A stretch of 64,000 bases of DNA from Ferrimicrobium sp. (GTDB lineage Bacteria > Actinomycetota > Acidimicrobiia > Acidimicrobiales > Acidimicrobiaceae): contig NZ_DAHVNP010000014.1 of the NCBI RefSeq assembly GCF_027319265.1, forward strand, positions 1 through 64,000, in the 5' to 3' direction. Under the pieces are notes generated by a model, which ran no database searches, had not been told where the DNA came from, and saw nothing but the letters and a program-made list of their open reading frames with translations. The translations under genes were made by a program, and so were the position numbers. This document shows positions 9,071 through 18,150 of the stretch, in pieces (within the stretch, counting starts at the first letter, position 1; each line of letters begins with the position of its first letter).

Positions 9071-10675
9071 TCACTGCCCTATCTTGCCAAGGGATCGCTC
9101 AAGCGCCAGAGGAACCTGATCGGCCTTCTCGACCATGGCGGCGATATGTCCATCTGGGCGAATCACGATATGCACCGGCTTTTCGCCAAGATCCAGCGCG
9201 CGCCGAAGGGTACGGCTTGGATCGATAGCACTGAGATCGGCAACGGCGATCGGCACCTCCTTGGGGATCTTCACCTCGCTTAGATCCTCACTGAGGACGG
9301 TGAAGCCATGGTGGACCAGTTGACGTAAGCGCTGGTGTGGCTCCCCACGATGGGATGATCCAAAGGGAACCTGAATTTCTTGATCGGGAAGTACGGTACC
9401 CGGAACTGGATCGACCGGCAATCCCCGCTGGGGACGACCACGAAACTGACGATCTGGCGATGGCGTCGTCAACGGCGAATCCACATACCAGAAGGGTTCA
9501 TAGAGCCGACCCGAATCGACGTTGGCGATCGCATCAGCCGCCCCTGCGGCTGCAGCTTGGAGCAGATGCACCCTTCGCTGTCGATCCGCATCGGTCTGGG
9601 GAACCAGAAATCGCATCGTCGCTGATGTCACCTCCAGGTTCTCCAGAGCGGCCGCGCGGCGTTCAAGCTCGTAGGAGTCGAGCAGCCGCCGATCAGCGAA
9701 CCCACGCACTACCATCGCAAGCTTCCATGCAAGATTCTCAACATCGTGAACTCCGCTGTTGAGGCCTCGAGCCCCAAAAGGAGCAAAGACATGCGCAAAA
9801 TCTCCCGCCAAAAAGACAGAACCAACACGGAACCGCGAGGCTACCCGACCTTGAAAGCGATAGACCGATCTCCACGCCAACTGGTATGGCTGTTGGCCAA
9901 CGATCTCGTGGATACGGGCATCGAGTCCACCTGAAGCCTCCTCCTGGCATAGATCAAAATCCTCGGGGACCTGCCAGTCGATACGCCATATACTGTCGGG
10001 TTGTTCATGAATCAGAACCTGACGGCCCCGGTTCCAGTCTGGATCAAAGTGAAACCGACGCTCACCTCGCTGGTCAGCTAGGTCAGCCTTGATGTCACAG
10101 ATCAAGAAAAGATCGTCAAAGGAGTGGCCTGGAAAATCGACTCCGAGTTGCTCGCGTAGATGCTCGGAGTGGAGCCCGCAACAGGCAATAGCGAATCGAC
10201 TCTTGATGAGCTGAGTTCCTTGCTCGGTGGCAACCTCCATCACCACACCGTGATCGTCGCTAGTGATCTTTTGAACGGTGGCGCCGCCCTCTATCTCAAT
10301 CAATGGATGTACCTCGATAAGGCCGAGGAGCACCTCTTCGACTTCGGCCTGCGAGACATTGACGAAAGGAGGAAGAAGCGAGGAGCCACGATCCTTGAGT
10401 TCAACGGCAAAAATCTCTTTACCCTGGTAGTACGTGCGACTAGTCGACCAGGTAATGCCACGACGCGCCAAGACCCCAGCCCCGATCGCATCCCAGGTGT
10501 CGAGCACTTCACGCTGCTGGCAAATAGCACGAGACCCCACGCGATTCCGCTGTGGTTGTGCCTCGAGGATCTTGACCCGTAATCCCCACTGTGCACACAG
10601 CAGGGCTGCAGTCTGCCCCACCGGGCCTCCCCCGATGACGACGATATCAGGGGTCAGCTCTGTAGTTGGTCCCAT
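9071..10675 (-). CDS. FAD-dependent aromatic hydroxylase (MhpA/phenol-hydroxylase type)
   Basis: A 534-residue class A flavin monooxygenase. It has an N-terminal Rossmann motif VVIGGGPVGQTAALLCAQWG (about 12-31), a central ICDIKADL segment and the second FAD motif FLAGDFAHVFAPFGARGLNSG (about 285-305), as in 3-(3-hydroxyphenyl)propionate and related hydroxylases. The C-terminal thioredoxin-like part follows. It overlaps the upstream MBL gene by 22 bases and lies next to hmgA, so it probably produces homogentisate or another ring-cleavage substrate, for example from 3-hydroxyphenylacetate. That assignment is inference from context. Expected cofactors are FAD and NAD(P)H; location is the cytoplasm. 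Confidence 0.75.
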   Translation of the reverse strand: MGPTTELTPDIVVIGGGPVGQTAALLCAQWGLRVKILEAQPQRNRVGSRAICQQREVLDTWDAIGAGVLARRGITWSTSRTYYQGKEIFAVELKDRGSSLLPPFVNVSQAEVEEVLLGLIEVHPLIEIEGGATVQKITSDDHGVVMEVATEQGTQLIKSRFAIACCGLHSEHLREQLGVDFPGHSFDDLFLICDIKADLADQRGERRFHFDPDWNRGRQVLIHEQPDSIWRIDWQVPEDFDLCQEEASGGLDARIHEIVGQQPYQLAWRSVYRFQGRVASRFRVGSVFLAGDFAHVFAPFGARGLNSGVHDVENLAWKLAMVVRGFADRRLLDSYELERRAAALENLEVTSATMRFLVPQTDADRQRRVHLLQAAAAGAADAIANVDSGRLYEPFWYVDSPLTTPSPDRQFRGRPQRGLPVDPVPGTVLPDQEIQVPFGSSHRGEPHQRLRQLVHHGFTVLSEDLSEVKIPKEVPIAVADLSAIDPSRTLRRALDLGEKPVHIVIRPDGHIAAMVEKADQVPLALERSLGKIGQ

Positions 10676-11616
10676 ACCTCACGATCCCTTATCGCCGTCC
10701 AGATCACCGGGTGCTCAACCCCTCGCAACTCGTCAAAGACACGGGCCACATCAAAGGGTATCGTGTGTTCAAAGATCGGCCATTGCCCATAGACGGGGTT
10801 GAGTGCTTGGTAACACGCCTCGAAGGCCTCCTTCAGACTCCCCCCACGGTCAACCACTTGCTTTGTCTGACTCAGCAGCGTCACCAGGAACATCCGCGAT
10901 TGCTCGATGGCGGCTTGAACCTCAGCTTGACCGTGAACGACCTTACCCCTGCCACCGACCAGGTGCTCTGCGCCAAGGGCAGCGACATTGTCAAGTGTGG
11001 TACTTGCCCACTCCTGGTGATAGGCATCGCCGGTATAGAGCGCGGCCTCTGCCTCCACCAGATCCCCAGCGAAGAGTGTCTTGCTCTCTGGATGCCAGAC
11101 GACGATGTCGCCGCGCGTGTGTCCCCGTCCAAGGTAGAACAGCTCGATGTGCCCATAACGTGGGCCAAGCTCAATCGTTAAACGATCCGCAAAGGTCATC
11201 GTCGGGTGGGTGAGACTCGGAATAGAGTCCGGTTCTTCAAAAAGGCGCGGCATCCTTGCGAACTCGCTCTCCCAATCCCGGCGTCCACGCTCCGCAATGA
11301 GCTCGGCCGTATTCTGGTGAGCGACGATGGCGGTTGCCGCAAAGGCGGAAGCCCCAAGGACGCGCACCGCATGATAGTGCGATAGCACCAAATACCGCAC
11401 AGGTTTGGTCGTCACCTCGCGCAGTCGCTCGAGCCAGCGGCGGGCTGCAACTGGCGTCGCGCGCGCCTCAATGCAGACGAGGAAATCCTCACCCTCGATA
11501 GCTCCAACGTTGGGGTCCCCTTGCGCACTCATTGCAAAGACCCCGGGAACGATCGTCTCAAATCTCTCCTGTTTCGGACTGAGATCCGCTGACGATGCAA
11601 ATGGTTTACTGGTCAT
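10654..11616 (-). CDS. MBL-fold protein with a degenerate zinc motif, homogentisate cluster
   Basis: A 320-residue metallo-beta-lactamase-fold protein. The usual HxHxDH motif reads SHYHAVRVLGAS, so the Asp-His half is replaced by Val-Arg. Downstream ligands GRGHTRGD and LFAGDLVEAEAA are kept. Such a protein may bind a single metal or have lost hydrolase activity. The start is the ATG at 11616, which has AGAGGTGA upstream; an ATG 15 bases earlier has none. The gene comes first in a two-gene unit with the flavin hydroxylase, downstream of hmgA on the same strand. It may be a pathway hydrolase or accessory factor. The function is not recognised. Confidence 0.65.
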   Translation of the reverse strand: MTSKPFASSADLSPKQERFETIVPGVFAMSAQGDPNVGAIEGEDFLVCIEARATPVAARRWLERLREVTTKPVRYLVLSHYHAVRVLGASAFAATAIVAHQNTAELIAERGRRDWESEFARMPRLFEEPDSIPSLTHPTMTFADRLTIELGPRYGHIELFYLGRGHTRGDIVVWHPESKTLFAGDLVEAEAALYTGDAYHQEWASTTLDNVAALGAEHLVGGRGKVVHGQAEVQAAIEQSRMFLVTLLSQTKQVVDRGGSLKEAFEACYQALNPVYGQWPIFEHTIPFDVARVFDELRGVEHPVIWTAIRDREVWDQLQS

Positions 11617-11736
11617 CTCATCACCTCTCATTATTCACAACTATCTTGACCCGCACTCGACATGCTCTTCTCTCGGCCGACGCCGACACCGACAGTGACG
11701 TCATCGACGACGGCGGCATCCAAGGCCGCCCACCCT

Positions 11737-12933
11737 CTAGGTATCCGGGGATGCCAACTCGGTCGCTCCGTGTCGCTTCGACCATGACCAGGGGTAGTTC
11801 GGGTCTTCAATCGCTGCGCTCGCTAGTCCGAGTTCGAGGGGAGCAAAAGTGTCGACCATGACCGCCCACTCCTTCGTTCCCGGCTTCCCAAGCGCCGCCT
11901 CGACCGATCCAGGTTGGGGTCCGTGGATGAATCCGGCCGGATGCAAGGAGATCGAACCGGCCTCAATGCCCGACCCTTTGCGTGACATAAAATCTCCATC
12001 AACATAGAAGAGCACCTCGTCGCTGTCGACATTGGCGTGGTTGTAGGGCACGGGGATACTCTCTGGATCGAAATCAAAAGGACGTGGGGCAAAGCTGCAG
12101 ATGACAAAGCCTGGGCCTTCGAAGGTCTGATGCACGGGTGGTGGCGCGTGGAAACGCTTCACGATCGGCTCGAAGTCCTCCATGTTAAAGACAAAGGGAT
12201 AGAGACAACCGTCCCAACCGATGACATCGAAGGGGTGGTGCGCATAGACGTAACGGGTGAGGGCGGCTCGGGTTTTTACCAACACCTCCACATCGTCGCC
12301 ATCGACAAGACAGAGTTCACTCGGTGTCCGAAGGTCGCGCTCCGAGAAGGGTGCAGACTCGAGCAGTTGTCCTCGTTTGGAGAGGTAGCGACTTGGAAAC
12401 TCGATGTGGCCGCTCGCCTCAATCACCAGCAGCTCCATGCAACGATCACCCTCGGGAACCACGCGATAGGTGCACGACGCCGGGATCACAACATAATCGC
12501 GTTCTCGTACCTCGAGACGTCCAAAAACCGTCTCCACATGCCCCCGTCCGGCCTGCACAAAGAGGCACTCGTCTCCCATCGCGTTGCGATACAACGGCGT
12601 TGGCTGCTCTACGATGCCATAGGAGAGTCGAACATCACGGTTGCCCAAGAGAAGATGGCGTCCAAGCGGAGCGGGTGGTGGTTGGCTCCCCAACTTGGGG
12701 GTCAGGTAGTGCCGAGGGAGCAGAGGAGTATTGGGGAAGAGTTCCTCCTCATCAGTCATGAGCGCCTCTGCATCGACGATCGCGGTCGGCATCCCTACGT
12801 GATAGAGCAGCGCCGACTCCGCAGCAAAACCCTCATTCCCCATCAGCTCTTCGGCGACCAGCGCACCATCCGCTCCTCGAAGCACTTGGTGGCGTTTGCG
12901 TGGGGTCTCGCCCATGCGTTGGTAAAACGGCAT
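11737..12933 (-). CDS. hmgA: Homogentisate 1,2-dioxygenase
   Basis: A 398-residue ring-cleaving iron dioxygenase that converts homogentisate to maleylacetoacetate. The cupin iron-binding region is visible: His299 in PYNHANVD, Asp305/Glu306 in SDEVLFYVDG and His337 in HPAGFIHGPQPG. The tail has AVMVDTFAPLELG. It is shorter than the 430-450-residue animal and proteobacterial enzymes, as is usual for actinobacterial forms. AGGGGAGGTAGAGG precedes the ATG. It is divergent from fumarylacetoacetase with a 96-base shared promoter region, and upstream of the MBL protein and flavin hydroxylase on its own strand. No 4-hydroxyphenylpyruvate dioxygenase is present in the window. Confidence 0.9.
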   Translation of the reverse strand: MPFYQRMGETPRKRHQVLRGADGALVAEELMGNEGFAAESALLYHVGMPTAIVDAEALMTDEEELFPNTPLLPRHYLTPKLGSQPPPAPLGRHLLLGNRDVRLSYGIVEQPTPLYRNAMGDECLFVQAGRGHVETVFGRLEVRERDYVVIPASCTYRVVPEGDRCMELLVIEASGHIEFPSRYLSKRGQLLESAPFSERDLRTPSELCLVDGDDVEVLVKTRAALTRYVYAHHPFDVIGWDGCLYPFVFNMEDFEPIVKRFHAPPPVHQTFEGPGFVICSFAPRPFDFDPESIPVPYNHANVDSDEVLFYVDGDFMSRKGSGIEAGSISLHPAGFIHGPQPGSVEAALGKPGTKEWAVMVDTFAPLELGLASAAIEDPNYPWSWSKRHGATELASPDT

Positions 12934-13029
12934 CCTCTACCTCCCCTCGACAACTCCCTATCGTAGTCTTCTCCTCCGCTCCTTCTCAACTTCGACGCCG
13001 GCCACTGTCCTGGCTAGGATAGGTTCCCT
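12934..13029. promoter_or_regulatory. Divergent hmgA/fahA intergenic promoter region
   Basis: The 96 bases between the two divergent starts must hold both promoters. No clear -35/-10 pair or inverted repeat stands out, so only its position supports the call. Co-regulation of the two tyrosine/phenylacetate-catabolism genes is the likely reason for the arrangement. Confidence 0.4.
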
Positions 13030-14232
13030 ATGGCCTACGACCTTGACCTTGATCCAATGAATGGTTTTGGAATCGATCACCTACCGCTCGGAATCGCGCT
13101 GGGTGCCAAACCCAATGAGGGTCACGTGGTCACCCGAATCGACAACCACGCCCTCGATCTCGCTCAACTCGCCGATGACGGGTTCGACCTTGGGCTCGAA
13201 CCCCATGTGCTCCACGATCAACACCTCAATGCCCTCTTGGGCCTAGGGCACGAGACGATGGCTATGCTTCGAGAACGGGTTGCAGACCTGCTCACCGGAG
13301 ATCCAAGCGATCGTCGCATGGTCGCTGCTCTGCAACCTGTTGCTGGGGTGCAACTTGGCCTCCCGATCGCCATCACCAACTACGTCGATTTTTATTCATC
13401 TCTCCACCATGCGACCAACCTTGGTCGTCTCTTTCGGCCTAATGGCGATCCACTCACACCAAACTGGCGCCATCTGCCGATTGGCTACCACGGCCGTAGT
13501 TCCACCGTCGTTGTCAGTGGCACACCACTGTGCCGCCCCCAGGGTCTGCGACTCATCGACGGGGAGCCAGTCTTTGGCCCCTCCACCCGGCTCGACATCG
13601 AGGCCGAAGTAGGTTTTGTCATCGGAAGAGCTTCACGGCTTGGCACGAGCATCACCACCTCCGAGTTTTTTGACTACGTCGCTGGCGTTGTGTTGGTCAA
13701 CGACTGGAGTGCGCGTGACATCCAGAGCTTCGAGTCTGTCCCACTCGGCCCCTTTCTCGGCAAGTCCTTCCTCACCAGCATCAGTGCGTGGGTCACACCA
13801 CTCGAGGCACTGGCACAGGCACGCACCACGCCGACCGCACAGGATCCGACCCCCGCACCCTATCTCATCGATAACGACCCATGGAATCTTGCTCTCGATC
13901 TTGCGATCGAACTCAACGGGTCAGTCCTTTCTCGCCCACCATTCGCCAGCACCTACTGGACACCGGGTCAACAACTCGCCCACCAAACCGTCAACGGGGC
14001 CGATGTGCGCGTTGGCGACCTATTTGCCTCGGGCACCGTCTCCGGTCCAGCTCGCGATCAGTTCGGCTCCCTGATCGAACTCACCGACGGCGGCACGAGG
14101 CCACTCACCCTCAGCGACGGAACCAACCGTAGCTTCCTCGAGGATGGGGACACGGTCGTTATCCGAGCGAGTGCACCTTCTCCGAACGGCGGTCGCCTCC
14201 AGTTGGGAGAGGTGAGTGGAACGGTCCGGTGA
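13030..14232 (+). CDS. fahA: Fumarylacetoacetase
   Basis: A 400-residue enzyme that hydrolyses fumarylacetoacetate to fumarate and acetoacetate, the last step of homogentisate breakdown. It has the long N-terminal SH3-like domain followed by the FAH catalytic fold. Recognisable parts are YVDFYSSLHHATNLG (metal Asp and catalytic His, about 118-132), GYHGRSSTVVVSG, DIEAEVGFVIG (metal Glu pair) and LVNDWSARDIQSFE (metal Asp). It is paired divergently with hmgA. A maleylacetoacetate isomerase is not seen here, so isomerisation must rely on a gene elsewhere or on a glutathione-independent route. It is distinct from the shorter FAH-family protein at 48.5 kb. Confidence 0.92.
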   Translation: MAYDLDLDPMNGFGIDHLPLGIALGAKPNEGHVVTRIDNHALDLAQLADDGFDLGLEPHVLHDQHLNALLGLGHETMAMLRERVADLLTGDPSDRRMVAALQPVAGVQLGLPIAITNYVDFYSSLHHATNLGRLFRPNGDPLTPNWRHLPIGYHGRSSTVVVSGTPLCRPQGLRLIDGEPVFGPSTRLDIEAEVGFVIGRASRLGTSITTSEFFDYVAGVVLVNDWSARDIQSFESVPLGPFLGKSFLTSISAWVTPLEALAQARTTPTAQDPTPAPYLIDNDPWNLALDLAIELNGSVLSRPPFASTYWTPGQQLAHQTVNGADVRVGDLFASGTVSGPARDQFGSLIELTDGGTRPLTLSDGTNRSFLEDGDTVVIRASAPSPNGGRLQLGEVSGTVR

Positions 14233-14320
14233 ACGACGGGCCCCTTCGTCGTCGCATCGATGGGATGAATCAATAGCCAACAGAACCTAGGCGCGTGCAT
14301 CGGACCTAGGCTGTGGAGCT

Positions 14321-14842
14321 ATGGAACGAAGCTCACGCCTCTTAGTCAACACTGGAGAGGGCAAAGGCAAGTCATCGGCCGCCTTCGGAGTCATGAGCCG
14401 GGGCTGGGCCCGGGGCTGGAACGTCGTTGTCATCCAGTTTGTGAAGGGCGGCAAGTGGAAGACTGGAGAGCGCAAGCTCGCCGATCAACTAGGAATCGAG
14501 TTTCATACCCTCGGCGACGGCTTCACCTGGGAGTCCGATGATTTAGTCACTACTGCCGAGCTTGGCAAGCAAGCATGGCAACTCGCCAAAACCAAGATCG
14601 ACGCGAACGCCTATGACCTGATTATTCTCGATGAACTCACCTACGCCATCACCTATGGATGGATCGAGGAGGCTCCCGTGCTGGAGACCCTGCAGAACCG
14701 GCCAGCTCGCACCAACATCGTCATCACCGGTCGTGGGGCAACGGAGGGTTTGATCGCCGTCGCCGACACGGTCACCGAGATGCGCAAGATCAAGCACGCC
14801 TATGATCAGGGGATCAAGGCCAAGAAGGGGATCGAGTACTGA
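14321..14842 (+). CDS. cobO: Cob(I)yrinic acid a,c-diamide adenosyltransferase
   Basis: A 173-residue CobA/CobO-type corrinoid adenosyltransferase that attaches the 5'-deoxyadenosyl ligand to cob(I)alamin precursors using ATP. The P-loop NTGEGKGKSSAAFG (about 9-22) and the WEDDLV-like region DLIILDELTYAITYGWI (about 103-120) are diagnostic. It opens a nine-gene cobalamin cluster. The leader of about 90 bases after fahA is too short for a full cobalamin riboswitch and shows no B12 box. Its stop overlaps the proposed CTG start of cbiA. Confidence 0.9.
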   Translation: MERSSRLLVNTGEGKGKSSAAFGVMSRGWARGWNVVVIQFVKGGKWKTGERKLADQLGIEFHTLGDGFTWESDDLVTTAELGKQAWQLAKTKIDANAYDLIILDELTYAITYGWIEEAPVLETLQNRPARTNIVITGRGATEGLIAVADTVTEMRKIKHAYDQGIKAKKGIEY

Positions 14843-16269
14843 GCACCCGTGGGATCATCATCGCTGGTACCGCCTCCGGAGTCGGCAAGACCTCGATCAC
14901 GCTTGGCCTCCTCGCTGCCCTGGGTGAACGGACGCGTGTCGGTGCCGCCAAGGTTGGTCCCGACTATATCGATCCTCATCTCCACGCGTTGGCGATCGCG
15001 CGCCCAAGTTATAACCTCGATCCCGTGCTCACCGGAGCAGCTGGGGTCAAGGCGAGTCTCGCAAGAGCCGCGCGCAACATGGACCTCGTGCTCGTCGAAG
15101 GGGTTATGGGGCTCTTCGATGGGACCGACCTCCCCACGCAACACCAGGCTTCCAAGCCCTCACCGCTTGGCTCTACTGCTCAAGTCGCCAAGCAGACCGC
15201 TCTGCCAGTCTTACTGATCATCGATTGTGCGCATCTTTCACAATCCGTCGCAGCTATCGCTCATGGCTATCGCTCATTCGATCCCGATGTCCGCATCGCT
15301 GGCGTCATCCTTAACCACACCAAGAGCGCCACGCACGAGGCGTTTGTCCGCGAGGCCTTGGCTCTTCGGGGTATCGAAGTACTGGGCGTCATCCCCCATG
15401 GCGGCCTTCCTGAACGACGCGCTCGCCATCTCGGACTGCTGACTGCCGAAGAAGCACCCGAGAGCACACGCGGATGGATCGACGCTCTTGGTGAGGCGGT
15501 CAAAGGCTTTCTCAACCTCGAACGGATCGTTCACCTCGCGGCACCGATCATCCCTAGCCCAGCCTCCAGTCCTTGCAGCAACCTCTTCCCAGGGCAGGAT
15601 TCGTCGCTGCCACGCCCCGTCATCGCCTACTCGGAGGGTCCAGCCGCCAGTTTTATCTATCCAGAGAATCTCGAACGCCTTCGAGAGGCTGGAGCCGACA
15701 TCGTCGGTTTTGACCCACGCTTTGCGTCGATTCCCGAGGAAGCGGGACTTATCTGGCTACACGGTGGGTACCCCGAGAACTACCGAGAAGAGCTCGCCGC
15801 CAACGAACCGTTCTTGGGTGCCCTACGCCAAGCAGCAGCCACACATCGACCACTCATCGCCGAGTGCGGCGGACACCTCGTGCTCGGGACTCGGCTCGAA
15901 GACAGCAAAATGGCGGGAATCCTTCCCTTTGCCTCAACCATCTCCTCCCATCTGACCCTGGGTTATCGACTGGTGCGCGCCCGTGCGTCCGACGCATTTC
16001 TCATCGCCAACGGCGATGAACTCCCGGCCCATGAGTTTCACTACGCTACCTCAACGCCGGAAGGCACGGGGTTGACGCTTACCACTGCACGCGGGCAGTG
16101 GCAAGCTGGCTACCTGCGCTCGGCATTGCTCTCAAGCTACCTCCACTGGCATCTCGGTGCCAACGAGGGGCTTGCCGCTCGACTCGTTGCCGTTGCGGCA
16201 CGGCACCAACGCCAATCGCGTGACCATCGCTCTCATCGATGGGTCGACCCTACGAGTAGGATGAGATAA
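14839..16269 (+). CDS. cbiA: Cobyrinate a,c-diamide synthase (CTG start proposed)
   Basis: A 476-residue glutamine-dependent amidotransferase that amidates the a and c side chains of cobyrinate. The N-terminal P-loop GTASGVGKTSITLG must lie inside the protein. No ATG, GTG or TTG exists in frame between the upstream stop (14803) and this motif, which leaves CTG at 14839, with AAGGGG at 14825-14830, as the likely start. The C-terminal class I-like amidotransferase domain carries WLHGGYPENY, the Cys in AECGGHLVLG and HEFHY. It overlaps cobO by four bases and cbiF by one base. The family and reaction are well supported; only the start is unusual. Confidence 0.85.
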   Translation: MSTRGIIIAGTASGVGKTSITLGLLAALGERTRVGAAKVGPDYIDPHLHALAIARPSYNLDPVLTGAAGVKASLARAARNMDLVLVEGVMGLFDGTDLPTQHQASKPSPLGSTAQVAKQTALPVLLIIDCAHLSQSVAAIAHGYRSFDPDVRIAGVILNHTKSATHEAFVREALALRGIEVLGVIPHGGLPERRARHLGLLTAEEAPESTRGWIDALGEAVKGFLNLERIVHLAAPIIPSPASSPCSNLFPGQDSSLPRPVIAYSEGPAASFIYPENLERLREAGADIVGFDPRFASIPEEAGLIWLHGGYPENYREELAANEPFLGALRQAAATHRPLIAECGGHLVLGTRLEDSKMAGILPFASTISSHLTLGYRLVRARASDAFLIANGDELPAHEFHYATSTPEGTGLTLTTARGQWQAGYLRSALLSSYLHWHLGANEGLAARLVAVAARHQRQSRDHRSHRWVDPTSRMR

Positions 16270-17090
16270 TGGAGTTCATAAGCTTTGTTGGGGCGGGTCC
16301 AGGCGCGCCGGATCTCATTACGCTTCGCGGTCAAGCGCGGCTGCGCGAGGCAGACATCATCATCTGGGCTTCGTCGCTGATTCCAGAAGAGATGTTAGCC
16401 TGGGCCAGTAGCGAGGCAATCTGTATGGACTCGGCAGAGATGACCCTTGAGGACGTGCTGCTCGTCTTCGAGCAGCACCCAGATGCACGTATCGTGCGTC
16501 TTCATTCGGGTGATCCATCCATCTACGGCGCCATCCAGGAACAGATCAGCTGGTGTGAACACCATGAGCGACCCTTCGAGATCGTTCCCGGTGTCACCTC
16601 GATCTCGGCAGCAGCAGCAGCGGTCGGCCGAGAACTAACGATCCCTGAGGTTTCTCAATCCGTCGTGACGACACGGGTCGCTAGACGCACGTCGGCGTCC
16701 ATGCCAGCGAGCGAATCACTCGCTGGCTATGCACAGCTCGGTGGGACGATCGCTGTGCTACTCTCCGGAGCCCACCCAGAGCGCGTCGCCGAAGAGCTTC
16801 TCGCCGAAGGGTCGAAGTTCAGTGCCGCTACCCCCGTTGCGGTCATCGTCCGAGCGACTTGGCCCGACGAACAGGTTGCGATGACCACCATCGGTGATCT
16901 CGTCACGACAGTCACCGAATTGGGGGCCAAGAGGACGCTCCTTCTGCTCGTAGGCGATGTCCTCACCACCACCAACATTCGTCGATCGCACCTCTATTCT
17001 CCTGCCTTCTCCCACCGTTTCCGGTCGCGATCGAACCCAGGGACCACCGCTGGGCGAGCAAAGCGACGAGCCAATCGGTCGGTGCGCTGA
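16269..17090 (+). CDS. cbiF: (Cobalt-)precorrin-4 C11-methyltransferase
   Basis: A 273-residue SAM-dependent tetrapyrrole methylase (CbiF/CobM). It has the N-terminal VGAGPGAPDLITLRG SAM-site motif, RLHSGDPSIYGA (about 77-88), the EIVPGVTSISAAAAAVGREL loop and a C-terminal strand TLLLLVGD. The reaction adds the C11 methyl group. The ATG at 16269 overlaps the TAA of cbiA (TAATG). The last 30 residues are an arginine-rich extension that may be an artefact of the open frame rather than folded protein. It lies directly before cbiD. Confidence 0.9.
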   Translation: MEFISFVGAGPGAPDLITLRGQARLREADIIIWASSLIPEEMLAWASSEAICMDSAEMTLEDVLLVFEQHPDARIVRLHSGDPSIYGAIQEQISWCEHHERPFEIVPGVTSISAAAAAVGRELTIPEVSQSVVTTRVARRTSASMPASESLAGYAQLGGTIAVLLSGAHPERVAEELLAEGSKFSAATPVAVIVRATWPDEQVAMTTIGDLVTTVTELGAKRTLLLLVGDVLTTTNIRRSHLYSPAFSHRFRSRSNPGTTAGRAKRRANRSVR

Positions 17091-17091
17091 C

Positions 17092-18150
17092 TTGACCGAA
17101 CGACTGCGTTCGGGCTTCACGACGGGGTCCTGTGCTGCGGCGGCAGCGAAGGCGGCGACGGTTGGTGCGCTCACGGGTCATGTACCCACTTCCGTAGAGA
17201 TTCGTCTGCCCAAGGGCCAACTTGTCACCTTTGACGTCGAAGTCGATGAAGCTGGCAGGGCGGTGGTGATCAAAGATGCGGGGGACGACCCGGACTGCAC
17301 AAACGGTGCCCACATCACCGCTTCCGTGCGACTGATCGACGGGGATGAGGTCCTCATCCAGGGTGGGTCAGGAGTCGGTACCGTCACCAAAGACGGACTC
17401 GGTCTTCCTGTCGGCGGCCCAGCGATCAACCCCGTTCCACGTCGCATGATCACCGAAGCGGTTCGCTCGGTTACCGAGCATGGCATCGAGGTCACCATCT
17501 CAGTACCCGGCGGCCAAGAGATGGCACTGGCCACCACCAACGATCGCCTTGGTATTCTCGGTGGGATCTCGATCCTCGGCACAACGGGCATCGTCAAACC
17601 CTTCTCGACCGCCGCCTATCGCGCCAGCATCGTCCAACAGATCGACGTGGCGGCAGCGAATGGACAATCACACATCGTGCTCGTCACCGGTTCCCGAACG
17701 GAGAGTGCAGCGGGCAGAATCTTCCCTCAACTCGACCCCGTCGCCATCGTCGAAGTGGGTGACTACACCGGCGTCGCCATCAAGCGAGCAGCCTCCCATC
17801 AGCCTGAGCGCATCACCTGGGTAGGTATGGCTGGCAAGGTCGCCAAACTTGCTCAGGGTCTACTCATGACCCATTTTCATCGCGCAAACGTCGATACCAA
17901 GTTGCTCGAAACAGTTGCCCGGGATGCCGGAGCCAGCGAAACGCTGATCGCTGCCGCGACGGCGACCGCTACCGCTCGGCACTTCTACGAGTGCTGCCAA
18001 CGTGAGGGGGACCTGCGACCCCTCATTGCCTTGACAGAGTTGGCGGCAGCGACCTGTTTCGAGGCGGCAGGTAGCCGCATCCCGATCGAGGTGCTGATGG
18101 TGGACTTTGACTCCCTGGAGGTCGTCGCCGCTCATAGACTGGCACCGTGA
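17092..18150 (+). CDS. cbiD: Cobalt-precorrin-5B C1-methyltransferase
   Basis: A CbiD-family enzyme of 352 residues from the chosen TTG at 17092, just after the cbiF stop; the frame continues upstream over cbiF. Hallmarks are RSGFTTGSCAAAAAKAA at the N-terminus, KDAGDDPDCTNGA, and the glycine-rich segment at about 85-110 (GGSGVGTVTKDG and GLPVGGPAINPVPRRM). CbiD methylates C1 in the cobalt-early pathway and is absent from the aerobic (CobF) pathway, so it is the main evidence for the anaerobic-type route here. The next gene starts at the GTGA overlap. Confidence 0.9.
   Translation: MTERLRSGFTTGSCAAAAAKAATVGALTGHVPTSVEIRLPKGQLVTFDVEVDEAGRAVVIKDAGDDPDCTNGAHITASVRLIDGDEVLIQGGSGVGTVTKDGLGLPVGGPAINPVPRRMITEAVRSVTEHGIEVTISVPGGQEMALATTNDRLGILGGISILGTTGIVKPFSTAAYRASIVQQIDVAAANGQSHIVLVTGSRTESAAGRIFPQLDPVAIVEVGDYTGVAIKRAASHQPERITWVGMAGKVAKLAQGLLMTHFHRANVDTKLLETVARDAGASETLIAAATATATARHFYECCQREGDLRPLIALTELAAATCFEAAGSRIPIEVLMVDFDSLEVVAAHRLAP

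Noticed and set aside
12037-12966. 309-codon plus-strand frame
   Set aside because: Antisense shadow of hmgA; no recognisable domain.
14233-14320. Cobalamin riboswitch before cobO
   Set aside because: The 88-base gap is too short and has no B12-box sequence; the two CCTAGG hexamers (near 14286 and 14306) do not form the known fold.
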